NCBI GenBank assembly: GCA_022842935.1
Contig: JALHOP010000010.1
Span: 42,144-106,143, forward strand
DNA: 64,000 nucleotides
Reading direction: 5' to 3'
Source of the DNA: Myxococcota bacterium
GTDB lineage: Bacteria; Myxococcota; XYA12-FULL-58-9; JALHOP01
Shown here: in pieces, positions 17,485-26,798 of the stretch
Numbering within the stretch: position 1 is the first letter of the stretch
How the letters are laid out: each line of letters starts with the position of its first letter
Program-made: the position numbers and the translations under genes
Notes under the pieces: generated by a model
The model's input: the letters and a program-made list of their open reading frames with translations, nothing else
Told to the model about the DNA's origin: nothing
The model's database searches: none

Positions 17485-18495
17485 ATGGCCGCCATGCTGC
17501 ACGAAAACCTGATCATCCTGGTCGGCGCGCCCCGCAGCGGTACCACCATGCTGCAGCGGGTGCTGGGTTCACACACGCGGGTCTTTACCCATCCCGAGCC
17601 ACACCTTTTGACGCCGCTTGCGTATCTGGGGTTCTACGACATCGTCGAGAAAGCGCAATACGACCACGTCAACGGCGCGCAGGCGCTTCGCGAGCTCGTC
17701 GACGAGCTGCCGCGGAAAGAAGAGGACTATCTCGAGGCCCTGCGTGCCTACCCGGCAACGCTGTACGCGCGTCTTCTTGAGCGGACTGGCAAGACCCATT
17801 TCTTGGACAAGACTCCGGGGTACGCTCTGGTGCTGCCTTTCATCACCAGGCTCTTCCCTCGTGCGAAGTACGTGGTGCTCACACGCAACCCGCTCGCCAT
17901 CTGGCATTCGCAGGCGCACTCGTTCTTCGACGGCGACTACGCGGCCGCACAGGCACAAAACCCGGTGGTCGAACCGTACGTTGCGGGGATCGGTAAGTTC
18001 CTGGTCGACGCGCCTGTTCCCTACGTGCATGTCCGCTACGACGATCTAGTCGCCGACCCCGAGCCGCACGCGAAGCGCATCTTCGAGCACTTGGGGCTAC
18101 CGCACGAGCCGGGCGCAATCGACTACGGCGAACACGCCCACATCACCAAGAGCTTCGGCGACCCGATGTCGGTCGAGAAGCACAAACGGCCGGTCGCGAG
18201 CTCTGTCGACACCTGGGCCGCCGACATACGAGCGCGCCCCGACGTCCTCGATCTCGCCCGCGACGTGGTCGATCGCTTGGACCCAGCCCACCTCGAGGCC
18301 TGGGGCTATCCCAAAGACCAGATCTTCGCGGCACTCGAGGGCACGAGCGCCAAGACAACCAAACGCAACGCGCTCAACGGCTACCGGTTCAAGCGCAAGG
18401 TGCTGCTCTCACTGCGCAAGAACATCCAGCACAATCAGTTGGGAGCGGCCGTAAAGAAGGTACGCTACTACTGTGATGTGCTCTTGCGCAGCTAG
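17485..18495 (+). CDS. Sulfotransferase family protein
   Basis: A ~336-residue PAPS-dependent sulfotransferase-fold protein. The 5'-phosphosulfate loop is IILVGAPRSGTTMLQRVLGS close to the N terminus, and the 3'-phosphate site is KYVVLTRNPLAIWHSQAHSF around 130-150; DKTPGYALVLPFITRLFPRA is the usual helix between. RYDDLVADPEPHAKRIFEHLGLP is also typical of the family. ATG at 17485 or 17494 precedes the P-loop; earlier in-frame codons lack conservation. Such enzymes in bacteria sulfate glycans, lipids or small molecules; the substrate here is not evident. Its last 20 bases overlap the following DUF4846 gene. Confidence 0.82.
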   Translation: MAAMLHENLIILVGAPRSGTTMLQRVLGSHTRVFTHPEPHLLTPLAYLGFYDIVEKAQYDHVNGAQALRELVDELPRKEEDYLEALRAYPATLYARLLERTGKTHFLDKTPGYALVLPFITRLFPRAKYVVLTRNPLAIWHSQAHSFFDGDYAAAQAQNPVVEPYVAGIGKFLVDAPVPYVHVRYDDLVADPEPHAKRIFEHLGLPHEPGAIDYGEHAHITKSFGDPMSVEKHKRPVASSVDTWAADIRARPDVLDLARDVVDRLDPAHLEAWGYPKDQIFAALEGTSAKTTKRNALNGYRFKRKVLLSLRKNIQHNQLGAAVKKVRYYCDVLLRS

Positions 18496-19288
18496 TTTCC
18501 TCGCCACAGCCATCCTCGCTGCTCCGCTTTGGCAAACAGTGCAGCGGGGTGGAGACAGCATCGAGAAACGCTTCGAGCCGCCCAAGGGCTTTGCCAGGGC
18601 GGCGCTTTCGCCCGAGGCGCTGGGGTCCTTCCTACGCGGGCTGCCGCTCTTCGACGGCAATCCAGACATCCTGCTGCACGACGGCGGCGTGAAGCGCTAT
18701 CAGCGCGGACACCTGGCGGTTGTCGATATCGACGTCGGTCCACACGACCTGCAGCAGTGCGCCGATGCAGTGATGCGCTTGCTCGCCGAATACCGCTACG
18801 CACGCAAGCTGCCGGTTTGCTTCACGGCGACCAGCGGCGATGCGATGCCATGGGAGCGCTATGCGCGCGGGGAGCGACCGAGCGTGTCAGGTAACCGACT
18901 CGGCTGGTCGACCCGCGCCGGGCCAGACGCCGGACACGAAGCCTTCCGCGCCTACCTCGACGCCGTTTTCACCTGGGCGGGCACCCTGTCTTTGCACCGC
19001 GACCTCACCCCGGTCGCCGATAGCGCCCCCATAGAGCCTGGTGACGTGTTCATCGTCGGCGGCTCCCCCGGCCACGCGGTCCTGGTCGCCGATGTCGTAG
19101 CGAACCCTCAGGGCGAGCAGCGTTTTTTGCTCGTGCAGAGCTACATGCCGGCGCAGCAGATTCACGTTTTGCGTGGCTCTGAGGGGCCCTGGTTCAGTCC
19201 CCCTGAGCGCGGTAGGGACCTGCCGACACCCGAATGGACCTTCCCAGCAGGCAGCCGCCGGCGCTACACACGCGAGCCGTGTCGCTAG
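18476..19288 (+). CDS. DUF4846 family secreted protein
   Basis: A ~270-residue protein with an N-terminal hydrophobic stretch (CAASFLATAILAAPL) that looks like a signal sequence. The family hallmarks are clear: LGSFLRGLPLFDGNPDILLHDGGVKR, VVDIDVGPHDLQQCADAVMRLLAEY, FTATSGDAMPWERYARGERP and, near the end, HAVLVADVVAN. DUF4846 has no established function; it is frequent in Bacteroidota and Myxococcota cell-envelope proteins. It starts inside the end of the sulfotransferase gene (overlap of 20 bases; GTG at 18473 is an alternative), so the two are probably co-transcribed. Confidence 0.8.
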   Translation: MCSCAASFLATAILAAPLWQTVQRGGDSIEKRFEPPKGFARAALSPEALGSFLRGLPLFDGNPDILLHDGGVKRYQRGHLAVVDIDVGPHDLQQCADAVMRLLAEYRYARKLPVCFTATSGDAMPWERYARGERPSVSGNRLGWSTRAGPDAGHEAFRAYLDAVFTWAGTLSLHRDLTPVADSAPIEPGDVFIVGGSPGHAVLVADVVANPQGEQRFLLVQSYMPAQQIHVLRGSEGPWFSPPERGRDLPTPEWTFPAGSRRRYTREPCR

Positions 19289-19345
19289 TTTGCGTTCGAC
19301 GGACGCAGACTAGCTTCCAAGCCTCGTGTTTTCGGGGGATTTGCC

Positions 19346-22168
19346 TTGTTCTTCACCATTCGTTCTCACCTTGCCCTGCCGCTCCTCTTCGTATGCGCTC
19401 TGCTCACCGCCTGCGGTGACGAAGACGACGACATCATCGATGACCCGTACGGCGACAGCGACCAGAGGCCCGCCGACGTCGACCGCCCGACCGATGGTGA
19501 TGGTGATGGTGATGGCGACGGGGATACGGACGCTGGAGATAGTAGCGGCGACGGCGACGGCGAGCCGGTGGACAACGACCCCCCGCCGGTCTTCGGTCTC
19601 GACGAGCGTCCGTCACAGCAGACATGCACCGCGTTCACCGCGCCGCCGGTGACCGACACCATCAGTTTCGAAGATCGCTTTCCGAACATCCGCTTCTCGG
19701 GCTCGGTGTCGATGTCACAACGTCCGGGCGACAACGCGCGCATCTACGTCAACGAGCGCGGCGGTCGCATCTACTCGTTCCCGAACGACCCGACCGCGTT
19801 GGCCACTGACAAGCTCCTGGCGCTCGACCTCTCGGACGTGCAGTTCACCGGTTGGGACTGCTCGACAGCGAGCCTGGTCTTTCCGAGCGACTTCGCGACC
19901 TCGCGGGCGGCATACGTTGTCTATTGCCATCAGTTCCCGTCAGGTGGCGGCAATCCGCACATCCAGGTCCGCCTGTCGCGCTTCTACTCGGACGACGGTG
20001 GCTTGACCTTCGAGCGCGCAAGCGAACAGGTCCTCATCGCCATCAACTACAACGAAACGGCGGATCCTGCGGATGCAGACCCCGGCTACCTGCGCTCGTG
20101 CAGCCACACCGTCAACGAGGACGGCTTGCACGCGGGAAACGCCGCTCACTTCGGTGTCGATGGCTATCTGTATTGGGCTGTCGGCGATGGCGGACCACAA
20201 GGGCACTGCGGCGGTAAACAAGCCCAGCACCTGTCGACCTTACGCGGGAAGCTCCTGCGAATCGACGTCTCGGATCTGGCGAAACAAATCGACCCATCGT
20301 TGCTCGGCTTCAACGAGGGCTGGCAATACACCGCCGTCGACGCGCCGCCCGACAACCCATTTTACGGCACGGGCGAAGACCCGAACCCCACCTACAACAT
20401 CGAAGCAGGCGTCGTTCAACCGCTCATCTACGCGCGTGGCTTTCGCAACCCCTGGCAGTGGAACTTCGACCCGGCTGACAACAGCATCTGGCTTGGGGAC
20501 GTCGGCAACGGTACCTGGGAAGAGGTGAACCGCAACGTCGTGGCGGGTGGGAACTACGGGTGGGGTTATTTCGAGGGAACGCATTGCACGAACGGCTGGG
20601 GAGGTGGCGCGAACTCGGAGTATCCCGACGACGGGATGGCGCCTGTCGTGCCTGCGTGTACCGCGTACGCGAACGCGGTGCGCTGGCCGATGCTCGAGTT
20701 GCGCCACTCCGAGTCTTACAACCGCAACGCGACGCCCGAGGCGGCTCGTCTGCCCACGACCATCTACGGACGCGCCATCAGCGGCGGCCTCGTCTACCGC
20801 GGCACGAGTGTGCCGGCGTACACGGGCAGCTACTTCTTCGGCGACTACTCGACGCAGCGTATCTGGGCCATCCGCAATGTCGACGCAATCTCAGAAGCGT
20901 CGGGCACGGTGTGCGATAGCTCGGCCGACTGCGGCGCCGGCTTGGTCTGCAAGAGCCACGAGCTGCCGTACGAAGATCCTGACGGCGCAGGCACGGGCGT
21001 CAACGGCTACGACCCCGACATCGTGGGTCCACCTGGAGTCCACGGTCGCTGTGTCGCCGACTACGAGCTCGTCCAGACGGGCGTTCCAGTCGCTTCGTTT
21101 AGCCGCGATCAGGACGGCAATGTTTACGCGGTCATGTTGTTCGGAGCACCCGGCACGGGCAACGGCTGGATCGGGATGCTGCGCGCGGCACCCGCGAGCG
21201 GGGGATCGGGCGGACCGCCTGATCTGCTCTCGGAGACAGGTTGCTTCCAAGTCGCCGACGACGCGGGGACCACCACCGTCGGCGAGCCCGTCGACGACCT
21301 CATCCCGTACAAGCCTGTGGCCGAGCTATGGTCCGACGGCGCAACCAAACGTCGCTGGATGACGGTGCCCGACGCGCTCCAGATCACGCTCGATGCGAGC
21401 GGCGACTTCGAGTTCCCGCCCGGCAGCGTCTTGGTGAAGGAGTTTAGCCTCTTCGGCCAGAAGATCGAAACGCGCTTCCTCATTAGGCAAGTCGCGGACA
21501 GTCGCTGGGCGGCCTACACCTACGCGTGGAACGACGAGCAGACCGACGCGACGCTCGTGCCCGAGATTGGAGCCGAGAAGACCTGGGGCACCGCGCCCGA
21601 CGATCAACTCTGGCACTACCCAGGGCGCTCGCAGTGCTTCCAGTGTCACAACACCATCGACAAGGTGGCGTTGGGCCCCGAGACCGCTCAGCTCAACAAC
21701 GACCTGACGTACCCAGCGAGCGGCGAAACCGCCAATCAGATGGCGACGCTCGAACACATCGAGCTCGTCGACACCACCGGTGACCCCGCTCCATGGGCGA
21801 GTCTTGCCGCGCTCACGGACACCACGCGCAGCGTCGAAGACAGGGCACGCTCGTACCTGCACGCGAACTGCGCGATCTGTCACCGTCCTGACGGTCCGAC
21901 GTTTACGCCGCCAGATCTACGCTATGCCACCGCCTTCGCGGACATGAATATCTGCCAGGCGCAACCCAGTATCAGCGCCATGGAGGGCGTGATCACGGGA
22001 GCGAGCACGTTGCTTGAGCCCGGAGACCCGACACATTCGCAGATCTATATGCGCGCATTTACCGACGATGGCCGCTATCGCATGCCACCGCTCGCGACGG
22101 AGATTCCGCACACGGTCGCTCTCGAGGTGCTCGAAGCTTGGATCAACGCGGTCACCACGTGCGAGTAG
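19346..22168 (+). CDS. Lipoprotein: sugar-dehydrogenase beta-propeller fused to a diheme c-type domain
   Basis: A 940-residue exported lipoprotein. The signal ends in LFVCALLTAC-GDE, a good lipobox. A linker rich in Asp-Gly (~33-75) follows. Residues ~95-620 resemble PQQ-type glucose/sorbosone dehydrogenase propellers (GYLYWAVGDGGPQGH, YARGFRNPWQWNFDP, WLGDVGNGTWEEVN, GGNYGWGYFEG). The C-terminal ~320 residues match the SO_2930-type domain (LIPYKPVAELWSDGATKRRW) with two heme c sites, CFQCH and CAICH. It probably oxidises a sugar or similar substrate at the cell surface and passes electrons to its own hemes (inference). TTG at 19346 follows a GGGGGA site. It stands alone; the substrate is unknown. 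Confidence 0.82.
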   Translation: MFFTIRSHLALPLLFVCALLTACGDEDDDIIDDPYGDSDQRPADVDRPTDGDGDGDGDGDTDAGDSSGDGDGEPVDNDPPPVFGLDERPSQQTCTAFTAPPVTDTISFEDRFPNIRFSGSVSMSQRPGDNARIYVNERGGRIYSFPNDPTALATDKLLALDLSDVQFTGWDCSTASLVFPSDFATSRAAYVVYCHQFPSGGGNPHIQVRLSRFYSDDGGLTFERASEQVLIAINYNETADPADADPGYLRSCSHTVNEDGLHAGNAAHFGVDGYLYWAVGDGGPQGHCGGKQAQHLSTLRGKLLRIDVSDLAKQIDPSLLGFNEGWQYTAVDAPPDNPFYGTGEDPNPTYNIEAGVVQPLIYARGFRNPWQWNFDPADNSIWLGDVGNGTWEEVNRNVVAGGNYGWGYFEGTHCTNGWGGGANSEYPDDGMAPVVPACTAYANAVRWPMLELRHSESYNRNATPEAARLPTTIYGRAISGGLVYRGTSVPAYTGSYFFGDYSTQRIWAIRNVDAISEASGTVCDSSADCGAGLVCKSHELPYEDPDGAGTGVNGYDPDIVGPPGVHGRCVADYELVQTGVPVASFSRDQDGNVYAVMLFGAPGTGNGWIGMLRAAPASGGSGGPPDLLSETGCFQVADDAGTTTVGEPVDDLIPYKPVAELWSDGATKRRWMTVPDALQITLDASGDFEFPPGSVLVKEFSLFGQKIETRFLIRQVADSRWAAYTYAWNDEQTDATLVPEIGAEKTWGTAPDDQLWHYPGRSQCFQCHNTIDKVALGPETAQLNNDLTYPASGETANQMATLEHIELVDTTGDPAPWASLAALTDTTRSVEDRARSYLHANCAICHRPDGPTFTPPDLRYATAFADMNICQAQPSISAMEGVITGASTLLEPGDPTHSQIYMRAFTDDGRYRMPPLATEIPHTVALEVLEAWINAVTTCE

Positions 22169-22230
22169 CGCTCAGATAGTTCGCGGGGCCCCGTGAAACG
22201 GGCCCGCGTCGCCGTTTGCTTACTCGGCCC

Positions 22231-22609
22231 GTGAAGGTTGCGGTCATGAACGTTGGCCTGCTTGTCGCCGAGCCCGCGATGCAGCCGCTTGTGGCGGTGG
22301 ATGTCGAGCTCTCCACCCTCTTCGCGAACGGATGACGATCGAGAAGGCGAGACGGACGGATTCTTCACGGCAGCGGCCATTCCGACGCTCGTGGCGACGT
22401 TCAGATCGTCGGTGCCCAACGACGCGCTTCTCGTGGAGACCGAGATCACCCTGACGCCCCTCACGGGGTTGAGTGGTCTGCCCTTCCCGGGCGGCCTGCT
22501 CGCCGGCGTCGACATCGCACCAGACGGGCTCGACCTCGCCGACTTTGTAGCAACGCGCTCGAAGCAGTCGAGGGCATCCGCTCTTTCGCCCATGGAGCTG
22601 CGGCGATGA
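22231..22609 (+). pseudogene. Possible small gene broken by a one-base frameshift
   Basis: Two adjoining frames both look coding by their G/C-rich third positions. From GTG 22231 the first reads VKVAVMNVGLLVAEPAM and on to ELSTLFANG, then stops at 22333-22335. The frame one base further on continues as DDDREGETDGFFTAAA and ends at 22609 with SPMELRR. Removing one G at about 22330 (AACGGATG to AACGATG) joins them into a ~125-residue protein. I recognise no family. It could be a true pseudogene, a sequencing error or two chance frames; it occupies the otherwise gene-free interval between two exported-protein genes. Confidence 0.35.
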
Positions 22610-22627
22610 GGTGGTCAACGGCAGGCT

Positions 22628-24964
22628 TTAGGGCAGCGGAATCGTCGTGCCGTATGTTCCCGTCGATGGGTTCCCGAGCACGTCGAAGGCGCAGACGCGC
22701 CAGCCGACCCTCGTGGTTGTCGGCACGACGAGGCTGCGCTGCGCCGTCGTCGTGAACTGGGTGCCGCCCTCGCACGAAGCGGGAATCCCCCCGAGCAACG
22801 TGGTGACGCGGTAGCCCGCCAGTCCGCTTCCTCCTGGCACGTCCGCTACAGCGGTCCAACTCAACGAGACTGTCTTGCTGCCCCTAACCACCGCGACCGA
22901 AGGCGAAGGCGGTGCCTGCGTGTCGACCAAGATGGTATCGCTCGCGGGCGAAGGCGTAGTGTTGCCGTAGATGTCGCGAAACCAGGCGTAGAGCACGCGC
23001 GAACCACTTCCCTGCGCGAAGTTCACCGGCACGGTCGCGGTCCCATTGAACGCGGTCCAGTTGGAGCAGGTCGTGGTGCCCGATAGACACATGGAGGCGA
23101 CGCCCGAAGCGTCAGATGCGGTGAGCCGCGCGACAACGGTTGCGGTCTTGCTCCACACGGCGCCTTCAGCGAGCAGCACGGTGCCAGAAGGTGGGACCGT
23201 CTCGGGGACTGGCATCGCGGTGGCAGTAGCACCCGCAGACACGTTCTCGGCCCTGTCGACCGCGCAAACACGATAGCCGTACCGCTGGCCGTTGGTAAGT
23301 CCAGCATGCACGTAGGTCTTGGCCGTGGTCTCGGCGAGCAGCGTCCCGGCAAAGCAGCTCGCGGGTGCGATGGCGCCATTCGCAAACACCACACGATAGC
23401 GCGCTATGCCGCTCGTCGGGTCGGTCGCGCCGTTCCATGTCAGGGCAACCTCGGCCACCGAACCCACCGCCATGAGCGTGCCGACGCTCGGCGGCGTCGC
23501 GTCGATGGTAACGCTCGCTGTGAGCGGCGAGGCCGTCGTGTTGCCCACGCCGTCCCGCAACCACAAGCGCACCGTCTTGACTCCGTCTCCTGCGGGAAAG
23601 GTTAGCGAGCCTGTCGCCGTGAAGGTCGTGAACGTCGTGCATGTCGTGCCGGTGTTCATGCACATGCTTGCGACACCGCTCGGGTCCGTGGCGCTGATGC
23701 TGTAAGGGACGATACGGCTCTTGGTGAGCTGCTGCCCGAACGCGAAGCTGCCGCTCGGCGGCACGATATCACCCGCCGAAGCGGCAGCACCGAAGTTCAG
23801 GCGTCTGAAAACCCGACGATTGCGCGCGTCGGTCGTCGCGACCCCGGTCACGCTCATCCTGCGCACCGTCTCGGTTGGTGTCTCGGAAGCGTAAAGCCCG
23901 CGAAGCGCAGCGAGCGATCCGGCAACGTGCGGCGTCGCCTGCGACGTGCCACTCATCACGACGCCGCCTCCCGCGATACCAACGCCGGGCGCGAGGACAG
24001 AGAGAAACGACGCAGAATTCGAGAAGCTCGCGACGGACCCGCTATTGTCGACAGCACCCACCGAGACCGCGGCTGGCGCGCAGGCGGGCGAGCTGATGGC
24101 GTTCGCGTAGCCCGAGTTGCCGGAGGCCACGACCGGCAACACTCCGGCATCGCGCAGGCGCTGCATCGCGACCGCCAGAGCGTCGGCTGGGCATGGAGCC
24201 ATGAAGCCGCCGTAGCCTAGGCTGAAGTTTGCCGTCACGATGTTGTAGGCGGCGCGGTTGGCGATGAGCCAATCGATAGCGCTGATAATGGTCAACGAGG
24301 ATGCAGTCGGGCCCGCGAAGACGTCGAGCCCAATGAGCCTGGCGCTCGGAGCGACCGCATGAACGATCGCGCTAACGTTGGTGCCGTGCCTGTTGCCGTC
24401 ATCTAGCTGGCCATCGCTCGTGGCGAAGTCTCGAACGAGCACAACCGAGCAGCCAGGCGCACCGGCCGACTCGCACGCGCCGAAGTCCGGGTGGGTGTAG
24501 TCGAGCCCGGTATCAACGATGGCCACCGTGACCCCGTCACCGGTCGCGCCACGAGCCTCGGCGACGGGCTGCCCGATGAGCTCGAGAGGGGCGCTCGACA
24601 TCGTCGTGTAGAAGCGCATCGGCTCGACGTGCTCGACTGCGCTCATGCGCTCGAGGCGCGTAAGCCCCGCCCTGTCACGTAAGCGCACGGCCGCGATGGG
24701 AAGGTGCTCGCCGACGAATAATTGCTCACCCTCGCCAGCATCCGCGAACGCGGTCGTACGTCGGACGTGCCGGTCTTCGCGCATGACGACGATGACATCT
24801 TGAGGCTCACCGCGGTCGAGCGCCTCGATGAGCGATTGCCGCTCGGCGGCCTCCTCCGCAGCACGAGCCTCCTCATCGCCATTGGCAACGGGTCCACACC
24901 CACCAGCGCCCAGCACACACACGCCGACACACAAACCGACCGACAAACGTAGCGTCCGCGTCAT
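22628..24964 (-). CDS. Subtilisin-like (S8) serine protease lipoprotein
   Basis: A 778-residue secreted protease. The lipobox is VCVLGAGGC near residue 22, then a propeptide-like region with an inhibitor_I9-type pattern (DVIVVMREDRHVR and LTRLERMSAVEHVEP). The catalytic triad is complete: Asp in VTVAIVDTGLDYTHPDFG, His in NRHGTNVSAIVHAVAP and Ser in MSGTSQATPHVAGSLAAL. The C-terminal ~340 residues consist of alternating Ig/FnIII-like modules (repeats of SGVASMCxxxxTxC and VTIDATPPS/LVDTQAPPSP), probably for surface binding. ATG at 24964 starts the signal peptide; longer in-frame extensions lack one. It stands alone on the minus strand; substrate unknown. Confidence 0.9.
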   Translation of the reverse strand: MTRTLRLSVGLCVGVCVLGAGGCGPVANGDEEARAAEEAAERQSLIEALDRGEPQDVIVVMREDRHVRRTTAFADAGEGEQLFVGEHLPIAAVRLRDRAGLTRLERMSAVEHVEPMRFYTTMSSAPLELIGQPVAEARGATGDGVTVAIVDTGLDYTHPDFGACESAGAPGCSVVLVRDFATSDGQLDDGNRHGTNVSAIVHAVAPSARLIGLDVFAGPTASSLTIISAIDWLIANRAAYNIVTANFSLGYGGFMAPCPADALAVAMQRLRDAGVLPVVASGNSGYANAISSPACAPAAVSVGAVDNSGSVASFSNSASFLSVLAPGVGIAGGGVVMSGTSQATPHVAGSLAALRGLYASETPTETVRRMSVTGVATTDARNRRVFRRLNFGAAASAGDIVPPSGSFAFGQQLTKSRIVPYSISATDPSGVASMCMNTGTTCTTFTTFTATGSLTFPAGDGVKTVRLWLRDGVGNTTASPLTASVTIDATPPSVGTLMAVGSVAEVALTWNGATDPTSGIARYRVVFANGAIAPASCFAGTLLAETTAKTYVHAGLTNGQRYGYRVCAVDRAENVSAGATATAMPVPETVPPSGTVLLAEGAVWSKTATVVARLTASDASGVASMCLSGTTTCSNWTAFNGTATVPVNFAQGSGSRVLYAWFRDIYGNTTPSPASDTILVDTQAPPSPSVAVVRGSKTVSLSWTAVADVPGGSGLAGYRVTTLLGGIPASCEGGTQFTTTAQRSLVVPTTTRVGWRVCAFDVLGNPSTGTYGTTIPLP

Positions 24965-25210
24965 GCACCATGAAAGAGCAAGAACGACGCCATAGCCTAG
25001 CGTTCGGCCGCGTGGCTCCGGGAGACACCGACGCGGGCGAATGACGATACTCTGGGTCACTGGCACCTGCCGAACCGCCGTGACCCGACCCCTCGGTTTT
25101 CGCGCGTTGCCGGTTCTCCGCGTTAGCGGATCCCGCGTCGCAGGCCACATCCGTCCGACGGCACACCGGAGGTCACGCGCTAGGGCTTCGTCCGCGCGGC
25201 GCTTCGGCGC

Positions 25211-25846
25211 TCAGGGGACCGCGAGTTTCATGCGGTAGAGACGATGGCGCTCGGCCTCTTCTTCGCGGCCGAGTCGTCGCAGGCAATGCTCGAAGGCTTC
25301 TTGCAGATGATCGTCCGTCGGGGAGTTTTTCGCCAAGGCTTCGAAAATTGGGAGTGCCTCACTGGGTTTACCCTCCTCGAGCCAGGTCGCTGCAATCTGA
25401 TAGCGGACCTCCCCGTCATCTGGGCTGTGCGTCACGCAGCGAAGGTAGTAGGAGCGTGCTGCGGCCCAGTGACCGCGAGACTGGCAAATACTGCCGGCGT
25501 TGTAGAGCGCGTCCCTATTGCCCGGGTCGTGAGCGAGAACACCCTCGAAACAATCGAGTGCGGCCGCCGTTTCGCGCATGTCGTGCAACAAGCAGCCCAG
25601 CTGCACCATCGTGTTCGCCCATGCTTCGTCACGCGCATCACGGAACAAAGCCAAGGCCCTCTCGAATGCGGCCTTGGCCTCCTGGTGCTCACCGAGGCGC
25701 GCCCGTGCAACACCAAGGTAGTAGTGAATCTTCGGGCGCTCGGGGAACGCCTTGACCGCAGCCTCGAGAATGCTCACGGCGTCGGCATTGCGCTCTTCAC
25801 CGAGCGCCGCGAACGCGGCCTGCGCAAACTCCTCGAGTGTCTTCAT
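25211..25846 (-). CDS. Tetratricopeptide-repeat protein
   Basis: A 211-residue protein made of about four to five TPR units: IHYYLGVARARLGEHQEAKA, a second built around NTMVQLGCLLHDMRETAAAL, then DALYNAGSICQSRGHWAAAR and VRYQIAATWLEEGKPSEALP. No signal peptide or membrane segment is visible, so it is probably a cytoplasmic scaffold for protein-protein contacts; no partner can be named. ATG at 25846 is taken because the upstream in-frame extension overlaps the methylase gene and is not TPR-like. It starts 16 bases after the Dam methylase stop and is probably in the same transcript. Confidence 0.8.
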   Translation of the reverse strand: MKTLEEFAQAAFAALGEERNADAVSILEAAVKAFPERPKIHYYLGVARARLGEHQEAKAAFERALALFRDARDEAWANTMVQLGCLLHDMRETAAALDCFEGVLAHDPGNRDALYNAGSICQSRGHWAAARSYYLRCVTHSPDDGEVRYQIAATWLEEGKPSEALPIFEALAKNSPTDDHLQEAFEHCLRRLGREEEAERHRLYRMKLAVP

Positions 25847-25862
25847 GGCGATGAAGGTGGGG

Positions 25863-26699
25863 TCAGGTCGTCGAAACCAGAACCTCCGCGACGGGTCCAC
25901 GGCGGTCGGCACGGCTGTTGATGGCGCGCCGGACGTGGACCGTGTCGACGCGGAAGCCCTTGTACAGCTTGCGGATGAAGGGGGTGTCCGAGTTCGAGAG
26001 TACGGCGTGGACGCCGCGCTCTGCGAGGTCACGGAAGGTCAAGGCCAAGCGCTCCTGATCGTCGGAGGTAAAGCCGCGGTCCGTGTACGACACAAACGAG
26101 GCTGTCTTGGAGGCTGGGTCGTACGGCGGGTCGAAGTAAACGAGGTCGCCGGCACGCGCCCTCTTGACCGTCGAGAAGACGTCCGAATGCTCGATGACCG
26201 CGTCTTGCAGCACGTGCGATACGGCGCGCAGGTTCTCTTCGTCACAGATGGTGGGGTTGTCGTACTTGCCGAACGGCACGTTGAAGGCGCCCGAGCGGTT
26301 GACGCGGTACAGTCCGTTATAGCAGGTACGATTCAGGAAGATCATGCGCGCGGCCCGGGCGGTCGTCGACATGCCCGAGGCGTCCTGAGCGCGCACCGCG
26401 TAGAAGTGCTCGCGCTCGGCGCGGTGACGTCGAAGCGCCGCCAGCACCCGCGGCAGCTCGTCGCGCAACGCGGTGTAGGCCGTTACGAGCTCGAGGTTCA
26501 TATCGGCGAGCACCGCCCGCTCCGGGGTCAAGCCGAAGAAGACGGCGCCTCCTCCCAAGAACGGCTCGAAGTAGGTGCCGAAGTTGTGAGGAAAGCGCGT
26601 CAAGATTGTCTCGACGAGCTTCGATTTGCCGCCGGCCCACTTCAGAAAAGGTCGGGCTTTGACGGGCTGGGCTTCTGCGAGGCGAATGACGCTAGACAT
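25863..26699 (-). CDS. dam: DNA adenine methylase (Dam/DpnM type)
   Basis: A 278-residue class D12 N6-adenine DNA methyltransferase. Motif X RPFLKWAGGKSKLVETIL, SAM motif I TYFEPFLGGGAVFFGL and the catalytic motif IV LVYFDPPYDP are all present, as are NRTCYNGLYRVNRSGAFNVP and FSSYTD-like FVSYTDRGFT segments. The family usually methylates GATC; target specificity cannot be confirmed by sequence alone. No restriction endonuclease is adjacent, so this looks like an orphan methylase for regulation or repair rather than half of a restriction system. It is divergent from a GNAT gene 99 bases away and followed by a TPR gene at 16 bases. Confidence 0.9.
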   Translation of the reverse strand: MSSVIRLAEAQPVKARPFLKWAGGKSKLVETILTRFPHNFGTYFEPFLGGGAVFFGLTPERAVLADMNLELVTAYTALRDELPRVLAALRRHRAEREHFYAVRAQDASGMSTTARAARMIFLNRTCYNGLYRVNRSGAFNVPFGKYDNPTICDEENLRAVSHVLQDAVIEHSDVFSTVKRARAGDLVYFDPPYDPASKTASFVSYTDRGFTSDDQERLALTFRDLAERGVHAVLSNSDTPFIRKLYKGFRVDTVHVRRAINSRADRRGPVAEVLVSTT

Positions 26700-26798
26700 G
26701 CTCCGCGATCGTAGGACGCGGAAAAATCGAGAGAAAAAAAGAGGCGGGCGGCCGAAATTTTCACAACGCGAAACGCTTCCGGTAATGGGGTCTACGAA

